Part shown: positions 1 to 12,500 of the stretch, piece by piece
Layout of the letters: each line of letters begins with the position of its first letter
Position numbering within the stretch: the stretch's first letter is position 1
NCBI RefSeq assembly: GCF_000725495.1
Contig: NZ_JNZD01000006.1
Span: 186,001 to 250,000 of the forward strand
Source: Streptomyces aureus
GTDB lineage: Bacteria > Actinomycetota > Actinomycetes > Streptomycetales > Streptomycetaceae
Reading direction: 5' to 3'
Length of the DNA stretch: 64,000 nucleotides
Made by a program: the position numbers and the translations under genes
The notes under the pieces: model-generated
The model's database searches: none
Seen by the model: the letters and a program-made list of their open reading frames with translations, nothing else
What the model was told of the DNA's origin: nothing

Positions 1-481
1 AGGGGCCGGCGGCCGCGGCGACGACCGCGGCGAGGGCGTCGACGTCGGCACCAGCACCAGCACCAGCACCAGCACCAGCACCAGCACCAGCACCAGGGTC
101 GGTCCCGGCGTCGGTCCCGGCGCCCGCACCCGCGCCCTGCGGCCCGCCCTCCGTCCCGGCGTCGGACGACACGGCAGGCTCACCCGAGAAGGCGTCGCCC
201 GCACCGGATGTCGCCGCACTCGCGTCGGTGTCCGTGGGCGCACCGGCCCCGGCAAGGGACACCGAGGTGTCCGCACCCGGCCCCGCGGCCGGTCCAGCGC
301 CTGGCTCGGCGACCGCCCCCACACCCGGTTCCACGACCGGTCCCGTCGCCGACGATGCGGCGGCCTGGCTGATCCTGGCCAGCAGTTCGTCCACGCTCGG
401 CCCGCCGTCACCCCGTTCGATCGCCTCACCGATCGCCCGCTGTCCGGCGTGGGCCGACGCGTCCTCGTTCACTTCACTCAT
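1..481 (-). CDS. 5' part of the next cluster gene, N-terminal Gly-Ala linker (partial)
   Basis: The frame opens with an ATG at 481 behind a GAAGGG ribosome site and is still open at the left edge, so only about 160 residues are visible. The first 45 residues (MSEVNEDASAHAGQ...) look like a short helical head. After that the chain is almost only Ala, Gly, Pro, Asp and Thr, including a Gly-Ala run encoded by eight CACCAG hexamers at 49-96. It starts 81 bp after the megasynthase stop on the same strand, so co-transcription is likely. The head-plus-linker layout would suit a docking helix and flexible arm in front of a further catalytic protein, but no catalytic domain is visible. The function is unknown. 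Confidence 0.75.
   Translation of the reverse strand, partial: MSEVNEDASAHAGQRAIGEAIERGDGGPSVDELLARISQAAASSATGPVVEPGVGAVAEPGAGPAAGPGADTSVSLAGAGAPTDTDASAATSGAGDAFSGEPAVSSDAGTEGGPQGAGAGAGTDAGTDPGAGAGAGAGAGAGAGADVDALAAVVAAAAGP
49..96. repeat. Hexanucleotide array (CACCAG)x8
   Basis: Eight exact CACCAG copies lie head to tail inside the partial gene starting at 481. The period is a multiple of three, so copy-number change would lengthen or shorten a Gly-Ala linker without a frameshift. Confidence 0.95.
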
Positions 482-561
482 GGGAGCCCTTCACCCTGTG
501 CACTGTTCCTTTCCGAACTGCCGCGGCGGGCCGGCCGCCGCCCCGTTCACCGCCGCCCCGT

Positions 562-3500
562 TCACTGCCGCCGCCAGGAGCGGAAGGCCCGGAGGTGTTC
601 CGGCGTGACCACACACTCCAGGCGTGCGTCCTCCTGGTCCCCACCGCCGAGCGCGGCCACCAGACGCCGGGCCGGTACGTTGCGGTCGGTGCGCTCCGCC
701 GTGAGGCGGACCTTGGCGCAGCCGAGCTCGTCGGCCCGGTCCGCCAGCCACGTCAGCAGCCGCTCCTCGACACCCCGGCCGAGCGCGCGGCAGCTCAGGG
801 ACCAGGCGAGGACGTCGAGCCGGTCGCCGTCCGCACGCAGGGCCAGCAGACCGATCTGGCCGTAGTCGCCGAAGCGGTCCCGTGCCGCGGCCGTCCACAC
901 CTCGCCCCGCTCCCTCCACCGGGCGAGATCGCCTCCGTCGGCGGAGCGGGGGCGGAGGGCGAACTGATTGGTGCGGCGCACGAGTTGCTCGGCCCGCTCG
1001 ACGTCGGCGGCGGACAGGGCCCGCACGTCGACCTCCAACCGGAGCTCGGCGAGGAACTCCTCGAACCCCGCCTGTTCCCGCACCGCGTCCCGCTGCCGCT
1101 CCTGCGCGTAGAACCCGGCCCGCAGCCCGTCCTCGGCCGTGGCCGCCGCCGGAACGAGCGGCCACAACCGGTCGAGGAACGCCTCCAGTTCGGCCGCGGG
1201 AGGGCAGGTCACCGAGAGCACCTCGGGCAGCGCCGAGCGCATCGCCCCGATCTCGACGGTGTTGTCGTCGAGGAACAGGAAGCTGTCCAGGCCCAGATTG
1301 AGGGTGCGCGCGGCCTCCGCGAGGCGGTCCCGCTTCGGAGCCCAGCCGGCGGACAGCACGCTGAAGTGCTCGGCCTTCAGCGTGCTGTCCGGACGGTCCA
1401 GGACGGCCCGGACGGTGGCCTCGTCGTTGTTGCTGACCAGGGCGAGCAGCGCGCCGGCGGCCCGCCAGCGCAGCAGGGTCCGGGCGAGCCGGGCGCGCGG
1501 TCCCGTCAGGTCCACCGACTCGGGGCCGATCTCCCCGGCGATCCCGCCCCAGAGCGTCTCGTCGCCGTCCACCGCGATCACCTTGGGCGCGGGACGCAGT
1601 ACGGCCCGTACGACCTGTGAGAGCCGCAGCGCGACCGCCGCCTGGAAGCGCGGGGTGAACGGGAGGTGGGCGAGCCGCTCGGTCCGTGCGTCGAAGGGTT
1701 CCTCGACCGTGTGATGCCGGGTCCACTCGTCCGGGCCCAGCAGGGCGATGCCGGGCGTGTCGGCCAGCTCGGCGGCGAGGTCGCCCTCCCAGCGCGTGAA
1801 CCGGTCGCTCGGGTCCGCCGAGGGGAGGATGCCGACGACCAGGGGCCGCCGGGTCCGCTCGGACAGGGCCCGCAGCGCGGCCGGGTAGGCGGCGCTCAGT
1901 TCGGCCAGCACCTCGTCGGTCAACGGGCCGAACCGCTCCAGGTCCGTGGCCCGCAGCAGCACCACCCCCACCGCCGTCGCTGGATCGGTGAAGACTCCCG
2001 AGGGGTCGCGGAGCGCGGCCAGCACCTGGTGGTACGGGGCTTCCGTGACCGTCAGCCCCTCGGCGCCCGCCCTCCCACCGTCCCCTTCGCCGGCCCTCTG
2101 CCCGACCGCCGCCCCGCAGAGCAGCGGCAGATTGCCGAGCGCGAAGGTGGCGGCGAGCGCGAGCGAGCGGCGGGGGCCCTCGACGGGACTCGGCTCGACC
2201 GGTGCAGCCGCCCCGGCCGGGATTCCCGTCGCCGTCGAAGCGGCCGCGGCGGCCGTCGCACGCGTGTCGTCCGGTGCGGCCTGCGCACGTGTCTCGTCCG
2301 GTTCAGCCATCGCAGCCACCGCGACCGAGGCCATCGGAGCCACCGCGACCGGAGCCGTCGCCGCCGCCTGGCCCCGCGTCGAACCGCTCGCGGAGGTGCC
2401 CGTCATCGTCACCGCGCCCACCACCGTGCCCGGGTCGTCGGCCGTCGCGGCGAGCAGGCGCAGGAACTCCTCCGCCAGTTCCGTGGAGGTCGCGGAGTCC
2501 AGGATGTCGAGGTTGTGGTCGAGCCGTACACGGCCCGCGTCCGGCGTCATGGTGACCATCAGGTCGAGGTCGGAATACCCGGTGCCCGCCGGCAGCACCT
2601 CGAGCCGGCCGAGCCGCGCGGATGAGGAGCGTACGTAGTTGAAGTACACCTCGACCAGCGGGGCGTTCGGCCGGTGCAGTCCCAGTCCGGCCAGGGTCGA
2701 CAGGACGCCGGAGAACATCGCGCCCTTGGCGAGGACCCGGTCCAGGCGCGCGTCCGTGCGGCGCAGCACCTCGCCGATCCGCTCCCCCGCCGCCGCCTCG
2801 GCCGGGAACGGCACCGGTACCCCGAAGAAGCCCACCGCGTCGTACGCGTCGGCGTGGATGCGGGTGTCGACGGGCACGGCGAGCACGAAGCGCTCGCGCT
2901 CGCGCATCCGGGCCAGCAGGACGGTCAGGGTGCCGAGGCAGAAGGCGGCGGGTGTGACGGCGAGCCGGGCGGCGGCCGCCGAGACCCGTTCCATCAGCCC
3001 GTCCGGGATGGCGACGGTCACGCTCCCGGCCCTGTAGGACCTGGTCTCCGGGCGCGGCCGGGCGAGCGTCAGATCGAGCCGTCCGCTGCCGTGGAAGGCC
3101 TCGCGCCACTCGGTGTCGGGGGTGCCGGAGGGGCCGTCGGTGCGCTGGGCCTCGATCAGCAGATCGATGTCACGGTTGGTGACGTGGTCCCCGAGAGGGG
3201 TACCCGACAGTTCGGCGTCGATCTCCCCGGCGACCAGCAGCAGGGACTGCAGGTCGCTCACCGCGTGGTGCGCGCCGAACACCAGGATCTGGCCGCGCCG
3301 ACCGGCGTCGAGCAGCTCGAACCGCCACAGCGGGGCCTGCTCCAGGTCGAACGGCGGCTCCAGCAGCCGCGACAGCCGGTCGTCGGCGTCGAGCGCGACG
3401 TCGGCGGGCACGTCCGTCCAGCGCAGCAGCGGTCCGGCGGGCTCCCGCTCCACACGCAGCTGCCGGCCTTGTCCGCCGCCTGCGGTCACGGCCGTGCGCA

Positions 3501-6500
3501 GGGCCGCGTGCCGGCCGGCGAGCCGGGTGACGATGTCGGCGAGTGCCTCGCGGGTGGTCGGCGCGGTCAGCCGGACGGCAAGGCCGACGGCGTGCGCCGC
3601 GTCCGGCATACCCGGCTGGGCGCTGCGCAGCAGCCGTACGACGTCACGGGTCGCGGGCCGCAGTTCACTCTCGGGCACCTCGTCCGTACTTTCGTGCCGG
3701 TCTTCCAACCCGCGGGTGCCGGTGGCGCGTTCGGGCAGTACCTCGCCCAGCGCGCGGGCCAGGCTCCGGATGTCGGACGCCGCGAAGACGGCGGTGGCCG
3801 GGAGTTCGGCGCCGAGTTCCCGGATGAAGGCGTTCCGCAGCCGGACCAGCATGAGCGAGTCCAGGCCCAGCTCCTTGAGGGCCGTGGTCGCCGACGGCTC
3901 CCCGGAACCGCCGGAGACCTGGCGGACCTTGGACCGAACGTACGCTTCGAGCCGTGCGGTGCGGTCCTGGTCCGTGCGGGCCGCGAAGACCTGGGCGACG
4001 AGGGCGTCGGTGCCGTCCTGGTCCGCCGCGACGGTGATCAGGTCGGCCAGGATCGGGCGGGTGCGGGCCGTGTCCCGGTCGAGTTCCAGGGCCTCCGGAG
4101 CCAGGGCGAGAGGGGCGAGCTGCCGGCGGGAGCTGGTGAGCACCCGCTCGAACATCTCGCCGCCTTCGCCCGGGGTGAAGGCGACCAGACCCGAACGGCT
4201 GGTCTCGACGGCCCGGTCGGCGGAACCGGCGACCATGCCGACCTCCGTCCAGGCGCCCCAGTCCAGGCTCAGGGCGGGCCGCCCGCTGAGGGCGAGGTGG
4301 TGGGCCCAGGCGTCGAGGAACGCGTTGGACGCCGCGTACGGAGCCTGGCCGGCCGATCCGAGAAGGCCCGCCGCCGACGCGAAGAGGACGAACTTCCGTG
4401 CCTCCGGGACGAGTTCGGTGAGCAGGGCGGTGCCGAGGACCTTGGGGGCGAGCACGCGCAGGACGCGTTCGTCGGTCAGGTTCGCCACGGTGGCGTCGTC
4501 GAGGACACCGGCCGTGTGGACGACCGTGGCGATCGGGCCCGCCTCCTGGCGCAGGGTGTCCAGGGCGGCTGTCAATGCGACGGGGTCGGCGACGTCGGCT
4601 CGGGCCAGGTGCACGGTGACGCCTTGGGTCTCGATCTCCTCGATCCAGCTCCGTGCCGCCGCGTCGGGGCCGCTGCGGCCGAGCAGGGCCAGTCGGCGGG
4701 CGCCCCGGCGGACCAGCCGCTCGGCGGCCACCCTGCCGAGGCCGCCCAGCCCGCCGGTGACGAGGTGCACGCCGTCCGTGGTGACCGCCTCGCGGTCACC
4801 GTCGTCGGGCCGGGTCCGGGCCAGCCGTGGCACCAGCCGCCCCGACTCCCGCAGTGCGACGAGGCGTTCGTCGTCCGCGTGCCACAACTGCGTCCACAGA
4901 CCGTCGTCGCGCTCGGTCGCCAGGTCGATCAGCGTGGTCGACAGCTCCGGATACTCCTGGGCCACCGACAGCGCGAATCCCCAGGCGAGAGCCTGCTGAG
5001 GGTGCGTCACCTGCGCGCTGTCCCCTGCGGCCTGGCTGCCCCGTACGACCACGAACAGCCTCGGGGCCCTACCGCCGGGCCGGTCGGCGAGCGCCCGTAC
5101 CAGGTGCAGGGTGCTCAAGCAGCAGTCGCGGGCCGCCTGTTCGGCCGTGATGGCGTCCTCGACGGCCGGAGCGTCGAGCGCGGACAGCTGCACCACGCGC
5201 CCGGGCGGCGCGTCGGTGAAGCCCTCGTCCAGCAGACGGGTCAACTGCGCGGGATCGGTGGGATCGAGGACGTAGCGGCCGGGGCCGTCGGCGCCGAACT
5301 CCCGTCCCCGGCGGGCGATCACATGGGGGACGGCGGCGGAGGCCAGCCGCTGTGCGAGTGCGTCGGCAACCCCCGTCTCGTCGGCCAGGACGAGCCAGCT
5401 CCCTTCGGCGGGCTCCTCCTGCGCCGCCGGGCGCGGCTGCCAGCGGGTCTCGTACAGCGCGCCGTCCAGCGGAGAGAGGGCCGCGAGTTCGAACTGCGTC
5501 GCCTCCAGAACGAGTTGGTCGTTCCCGTCCCAGAGCCTCAGGTCCAGGAACGCGGTGTCGCCGTCCACGGAACGCAGCCGGCAGGTCGCCCACGCGGGCG
5601 CGGAGCCCGGGGTGAACCGCAGCCGTCCGACACCGGCGGGCACGAAGGCGCGACCTTCGGGCGCGTCGGCCGGCAGGGCCGCTGTGTGGAAGGCGGCGTC
5701 GAGGACCGCGGGGTGCAGCAGATGCCCGGCGGCGGGCCGGCGGGCCAGTCGCCCGACGGCCGCGGTGTCCGTGCGACGCCCCCGCTCCAGGCCCCGGAAG
5801 GCGGGGCCGTAGTCGATGCCCAGGGCTTGCAGCCCCGCGTACACGGCGGTCAGGTCGGCCTCTTCGTCGCAGCGCTCGCGCAGTACGGTGAGCTCCGCCT
5901 CCGGGTCGCCCGTCTCGGCGGCGGGCTCACCGGTTCCGTCGACGATCCGTCCGGTGACGTGCTGTTCCCACCCGGCGCCGCGTCGGCCGGTGTCCGCGGA
6001 GGCGATGGTGAAGTCGCGTGCGCCGTCGTCTCCGGCGGGCTGAAGCACGAGTTGCAGCCGGACGGGCCGGTCCGGGGCGAGCACGAGCGGTCGCAGGAAC
6101 CGCACGTCCGCCAGGCAGGCACCATCACCGTCGCGCACCGCGGTCGCGCCCTCCAGCGCCAGGTCGAGGAAGGCGGCGCCGGGCAGCCATACCTCTCCGT
6201 TGACCTTGTGGTCGGCGAGGTAGGCGAAGCGGCTGTCGCGCAGGTCGATGTCGCTCTGGAAGAGGTGTCGGCCGGGGGTGTCACTGGCCTCGAAGTGGGT
6301 GCCCAGGAGCGGGGAGCCACCGGCCGTCCCTGTGGCCGGTGCGGGTGCGCGCCAGTGCCGTTCACGGTCGAAGGCGTACGTCGGCAGGTCGGTGCGGCGG
6401 CCCCGCGGGAGCAGCACCGGCCAGTCGGGGGTGCACCCGGCCTCGTACAACTCGGCCAGCCGGGAGAGCAGTTCGTCCCGCCCGTCGCGGCCGCGGCGCA

Positions 6501-9500
6501 GCGAGCCGATCACGACCGCGTCGATCCCCGCCTCGGCCGCCACGGCCTCGATGGACGCGCCGAGCGAGGGATGGGGGCTCAGTTCGACGAACGAGCGGTA
6601 GCCGTCGTCCAGCATCCGCCGGATCGTGTCCGCGAACCGGACGGGGCGTCCGAGGTTGGCGTACCAGTGGGCGGCGTCGAGCCGGTCGCCGGACACCGGT
6701 TCGGCCGTCACGGTCGAGTACAGCGGCAGAGACGTCGCCGTGCCGCGCATGCCGGAGAGCCGGTCCAGCAGTTCCGCGCGCACGGGGTCCATCAGGGGGG
6801 TGTGGGAGGCGAACGGCGTAGACAGCCGTCGTACCGGGATGTCCCGTGCCTCGAGGTGCGTGCGCAGCGCGGCCAGTGCTTCGGCGTCGCCGGAGACGGC
6901 CGTGGACTGCGCGCTGTTGACGGCCGCGACGAACAGCCGGCCCTGGTGGGGCGCGAGCAGCTTCTCCACGTCCGCGGGCGAGAGTTCGAGGGACAGCATC
7001 CCGCCCAGTCCGACCAGCGGAGCGACCGCATGGGCGCGCCCGGTCACCACGGTCACGGCGTCGTCCAGGGTGAGGGCGCCCGCGCTGTAGGCGGCGGCGA
7101 TCTCCCCGAGGCTGTGTCCGGTCACGGCGTCCGGGCGGACGCCGAGCCCGCGCCAGGCGGCGGCCAGGGACGCGTTCACCGCGAACAGCACCGGCTGGAG
7201 GAACTCGGTGCGGTCGAAGGGCGCGTGTTCCTCGGGTGCCCGCAGCACGTCGAGGACCGACCATCCGGCGTGGCGGCGCACCGCCTCGTCGATCCGCGCC
7301 AGCTCCTCGCCGAAGGCCTCGGACTGTCCCGCCAACTGCACGCCCATGCCGGGCCATTGGCCGCCGTGTCCGGCGAAGACGAAGGCCGTCTTGCCCGTGT
7401 GCTCCGCGCGGGACGGGGGCAGTGGCATTCGACCGGTCGCCAACGCGTCGAGCCGAGCGCGCAGTTCGGTCCGGTCACCGGCCACGATCGCGACACGCCG
7501 TTCGAAGTGGCTTCGGTGCCGTCCCAGGGTGTGGGCGACATCGGTCAGGTCGACGTCCTCCTCCAGACGTCGCGCCAGTCGGGCGGCCTGTCCGCGCACG
7601 GCGGCCTCGCTCCGCCCGGACAGCGGGAACAGCAAGGCCCCCGGGGCGGTTTCCGGCGTCGCGGGGACCTCGGCCGGCTCGGCCTCCTCCACGATCAGGT
7701 GCGCGTTGGTCCCGCTGATCCCGAAGGCGCTGACACCGGCCCTCCGTACGCGTCCCTCCGACGACGGCCAGTCGACCGTCTCCCGGAGCAGGTGCAGCCC
7801 GCTGTCGTCCCAGTCGACGTGACGGCTGGGCGTCCCGGCGTGCAGGGTGCGTGGCAGGGACCGGTTCCGCAGGGACTGAACGACCTTGATCAGCCCGGCG
7901 ATGCCCGAAGCCGCCTGTGTGTGACCGACGTTGGACTTGAGCGAGCCGAGGTACAGCGGACGGCCCGCCGGGCGCGAGGTGCCGAAGACCTCCGCGAGGG
8001 CGTTCGCCTCGATCGGGTCGCCGAGCGTGGTTCCGGTCCCGTGCGCCTCGACGTAGTCGATGTCGGCGGGTTCCAGTCCGGACTGCTCCAGCGCCCGCCG
8101 GATGACCTGTTCCTGCGCCGGGCCGTTGGGCGCGGACAGGCCCTGGCTGCGCCCGTCCTGGTTGACGGCCGTACCGCGCAGCACGGCCAGCACCTGGTCG
8201 CCGTCGCGGCGCGCGTCGGCCAGCCGCTTCAGTACGACCATGCCCGCGCCCTCGGCCCAGACGGCGCCGTCGGCGTCGTCGGAGAAGGAGCGGCAGCGGC
8301 CGGTCGGGGACAGCCCCCGCAGCCTGCTGAACTCGACGAAGGTTCCCGGAGTCACCATCAGGGTCACCCCGCCGGCGAGGGCCAGGTCGCACTCGCCCGA
8401 CCTCAGGGCCTGTGCGGCCAGGTGCAGCGCGACCAGGGACGAGGAACACGCGGTGTCCACGGTCATGGCCGGTCCGTTCAGGCCCAGCGTGTAGGCGAGC
8501 CGGCCGGAAGCAACGCTGGCCGCCGACCCCGTGCCGACATAGCCGTCGAGCTCGTCGAGCCGGGTGCCCGCGAGGTAGTCGCTGCCGAACATGCCGACGT
8601 ACACACCGGTGCTGCTGCCCGCCAGCTCTCCGGGCACGATCCCGGCGCGTTCCAGCGCCTCCCACGCCGTCTCCAGCAGCAGCCGCTGCTGCGGGTCCAT
8701 CGCCTCCGCTTCCTTCGGCGTGATGCCGAAGAAGGCCGCGTCGAAGGACTCCAGGTCGTCCAGGAAGCCGCCTTCCGCTGCGTAGGTCGTGCCCAGGGCG
8801 TCCGGGTCGGGGTCGTGCAGCGCTTCCACGTCCCAGCGGTCCGCCGGGAACGGGCCCACGGCGTCGCGGCCCTCGGCCACCAGGCGCCACAGGCTCTCGG
8901 GGTCGTCCACGCCGCCGGGCAGCCGGCAGGCCATGGCGACCAGGGCCAGCGGCTCGTCAGCCGTGGCCGCGTGGTCTCGCCGGGGCCGCGGATCGGGGGC
9001 GCCGCGCCGAGAGGTGCGGTCGCCGCCGGCGAGCGCGGTGTCCAGCAGGTGGGCGGAGAGCCGGGCCGCGGTGGGGTGGTCGAACAGCAGGGTGGCGGGG
9101 AGCCGGGCGCCGATCCGGGTGCCGATGCGGTTGCGGAGCTCCACCGCGGTCACCGAGTCCATGCCGAGTTCCCGCAGCGGCTGGTCGGGGCGCACGGAGT
9201 CCGCGGAGCGCAGGCCGAGGGCCCGGGACGTCTCCTCGCGGACCAGGGCCAGGACCCGGGCGGCGCGCTCGGTCTCGGAGAGCCGGGCCAGCCGGTCCGC
9301 GAGGGCGGCGGGTCCGTCCTGGCCGCCGCGCGGCGCGGGCAGCAGCGAACGCCACAGGGCCGCCGTGCCGTCGTCCGCGCCGGCCGTGCTCTCGCGCAGG
9401 CGGGGCAGGTCGAGATGGGCGGCGACCAGGTGGGGTGTGTCCCGGCGCAGGGCGAGGTCCACGAGGTCGCGACCCTGCTCGGGGGTGAGGGCGCGATGAC

Positions 9501-12500
9501 CGAGGCGGGCCATGCGTTCCAGGTCGGCGTGTTCGGCGGCGAGCCCTTCACCGGACCAGGCCCCGAAGGAGAGCGAGACGGCGGGCAGCCCCTGGGCCCG
9601 CCGGTGGTGGGCGAGTTGGTCGAGGAAGACGTTGGCCGCGGCGTAGTTGCCCTGGCCCGGGCTGCCGAGCACACCGGCCACCGAGGAGACCATCAGGAAC
9701 AGGTCGAGCGGGGTGCCCGCGGTGAGCCGGTGCAGGTGGGCGGCACCGTCGACCTTGGGTCGCAGCACGCGTGCGAGACGTTCGGGCGTCAGCTCGGCGA
9801 TCAACCCGTCGTCGAGGACCCCGGCGCAGTGCACGACGCCGCGCAGCGGCAACGCGTCGCCGACGCGGACGAGCACGCGGGACAGTGCCTCGGCGTCCGC
9901 GACGTCGCACTCCGCGATCTCGACCTCGGTTCCGAGAGCGGCCAGTTCGGCGATGACCGCGGCGGCACGCGCATCCGCCGCGCCTTGACGCGACGTCAGA
10001 AGCAGTCGGCGTACGCCGTGTTCGGCGAGGAGCCGGGCGATGTGCCGGCCCACGGCGCCGAGGCCTCCGGTGATCAGCACCGTGCCGTCGGTGGGCACGA
10101 CGACGCCCCGGCCGACGAGGTCGAGGACGACGGGGTCGCCGGACGCCCTCCCCCGCCGGAGCGCCTCGGGTGCGGCGGTGACGGGCAGGACCTGGGGGCG
10201 GGCCGGGCGCACCTGACCGTCGACGGCCTCGCGCAGTGCCCGGGCCGCCTGGTCGGCATCGGTGGTGTCGAGTCCGAGGGGCAGGGCGGCCGCGGTGGTG
10301 AACGGCACCTCGTCCGGGAGGACCGTGACCAGCCGGGCGTCGGCGAGCGCCGTGGAGCCGGGCGGTGTGTCGGCGAGGGCGACGACCCTCGTCCCGGGGG
10401 CGAGGCCCGGCACGTCGGCGGCCGCCTCGGCGACCACACCGGCGCAGGCGGTGCGCGACGACCGCCCGTCGGGCCCGGGTACCGCCACGGCGTGCACCTG
10501 GATCCTCACCCCTCCGGGGGTCAGGGCCGGGGGCTCCGTCGCACGCAGGGTCGGGTCGTCTTCGAGACCGGTCAGCTCGTAGGTGTCACCGGCCGGGATG
10601 CGCAGCGCGTCGGCGGCACGGGCCCGCACCAGCCGCGGCGCGAGCAACATCCCGTCCCGGAAAGCGAGTTCGGGCTCGTCGGCGTGTGCGGCGACGGTCG
10701 GCAGAACTGCGGCGGTGCCGGAGTCCCCGAGGTCGAGCAGGGTCAGCCCGAGGTGCGGGTGTTCGGCCCGGGCGCTGCGGACGAGGCCCCACAGCACGGA
10801 CTGGGCGAGTCCGGGCACCGAGTCCCCGGCGCCGGCGGCGACCGCGCCACGTGTCACCCAGACGGTCCGTGCGGGCGGCGGACCTTCCGAGGCCACGATC
10901 AGGGACCGCAGTTCGGCGAGTGCCAGTCCGGCCAACTCCCCTGCGGTGTCGCCTGGTTCGACTCCGTCCTCCGGCTCCGGCCAGAAGCGTAGGGCGATGT
11001 CGGCGCCCGTCTCGAGCACCGGCACGCCCGCCGCGGCCAGGTCCCGCAGGGCGGACGCGACCTGGGAGTCCGATCCGTCGCCGTGAACGGCCCACGTGGC
11101 GTCCGGTGCCGCCTCGGGCCGCTCGGTCACGGCCGTCCATGCCACTTCGTAGAGGTGCCGGGCGTTCTCCGAGGCGCCGTTCAGGTCCGCCGGATCGGCG
11201 GCCCGCAGGCGTACGTCCTCCAGCCGGCCTGCCGGGAGGCCGTCGGCGTCCCACAGGGTCACGTCGAGGACGAGGTCGGTCCCCGAACCGCCTGTCCGCC
11301 GCACCAGGACAGTCAGGTCGTTCGCGGAGCCGGGCGGCAGGACGCAGCGGCCCACCGCGACCGGCAGCAGCACCCGGCCCGCGGAGGCGTCCAGAGCGGC
11401 GGCCACGTGCAGTGCCGCGTCCAGGAGTGCGGGGTGGACGGGGTAGGGGTCGGCCGCGTCGCGGGCCGTGGGCGGCAGCGACAGCCGGGCCAGCATTTCG
11501 CCCTCGACGCCGGTCGTGGTCGCCGAGCGCACGCCCTGGAAGGAGGGGCCGTACCCGAGACCGAGCGTGGCCAGCCGTTCGTACGTGGCCGGGCTCCAGG
11601 CGGGCTCCTCGGCCTCCGGCCACACCGGGGGCACCGCCGCCGTCACCGGCGCGGGGTCGGCCGCGGACGCCGTGGCGTGCAGGGTCCAGGCCCGGGGCTC
11701 CCGGCCGTGCGGGCGGCTGTGCACGGTGACCTCCGGCACCGCTCCGCCGGTGCTCACCTCGACCGACACCTCGACCGTGCCGGACTCGGGCAGCACCAGG
11801 GGCGCGAGCAGGAGCAGACCGGTCACGTCGGCGGGGTCGTCCGGGCGGGCCACGGCGAGCGCGGCACGGCACAGTTCCACGAGGGTCGTGCCCGACACCA
11901 CGGTCCGGCCGAACACGGCGTGGTCGGGGAGCCAGTCGGCGGTGGCCGGGGACCATTCGCTGCGGAAGGTCCAGCGGGTCTCGTCCGCCGACTGGAGGTG
12001 AACGCCGAGCAACGGGTGCGCCGCGCGGTCGAGAAGACCCGAGGCCGCGGTGCCGGAGCCCGGCCGGGTCTCGGTCCAGTAGGACTGGGGATCCCAGGCG
12101 TACGTGGGCAGGTCGGCCCGCTCCGAGTCGGGCACCACCCGGCGCCAGTCGATCCGGCGTCCGTGGACGTGGAGTTCGGCGGCGGCCCGGTCCAGGCACG
12201 CGAGCGCGTCCTCGTCCCGGCGCAGCGATCCGACGGCGACCAGGTCCTCGTGGCCCCGGTCCTCGGCGACCGTACGGACGGCGGTGAGGAGGGAGGGGTG
12301 GGGGCCGAGTTCGACGAAGTGGCGGTACCCGTCCGCCGCCATGCGGTCCACGGTGGCCGCGAAGCGCACGGGTTCCCGCAGGTTCGTGTACCAGTACTCG
12401 GCCTCTTGTTCGCGGGTGACCGGCTCGCCGGTGACCGTGGAGTACCAGGCGACGGCGGTCGGGGAGGTGATGACGCCGTCGAGTTCGTCGAGGACGGTCG

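Noticed and set aside
2674..10992. Very long open frame on the plus strand opposite the PKS gene
   Set aside because: It is an antisense shadow caused by high G+C codon bias; its translation is Gly/Arg/Gln/Pro-rich without domains, while the minus strand encodes complete PKS domains.
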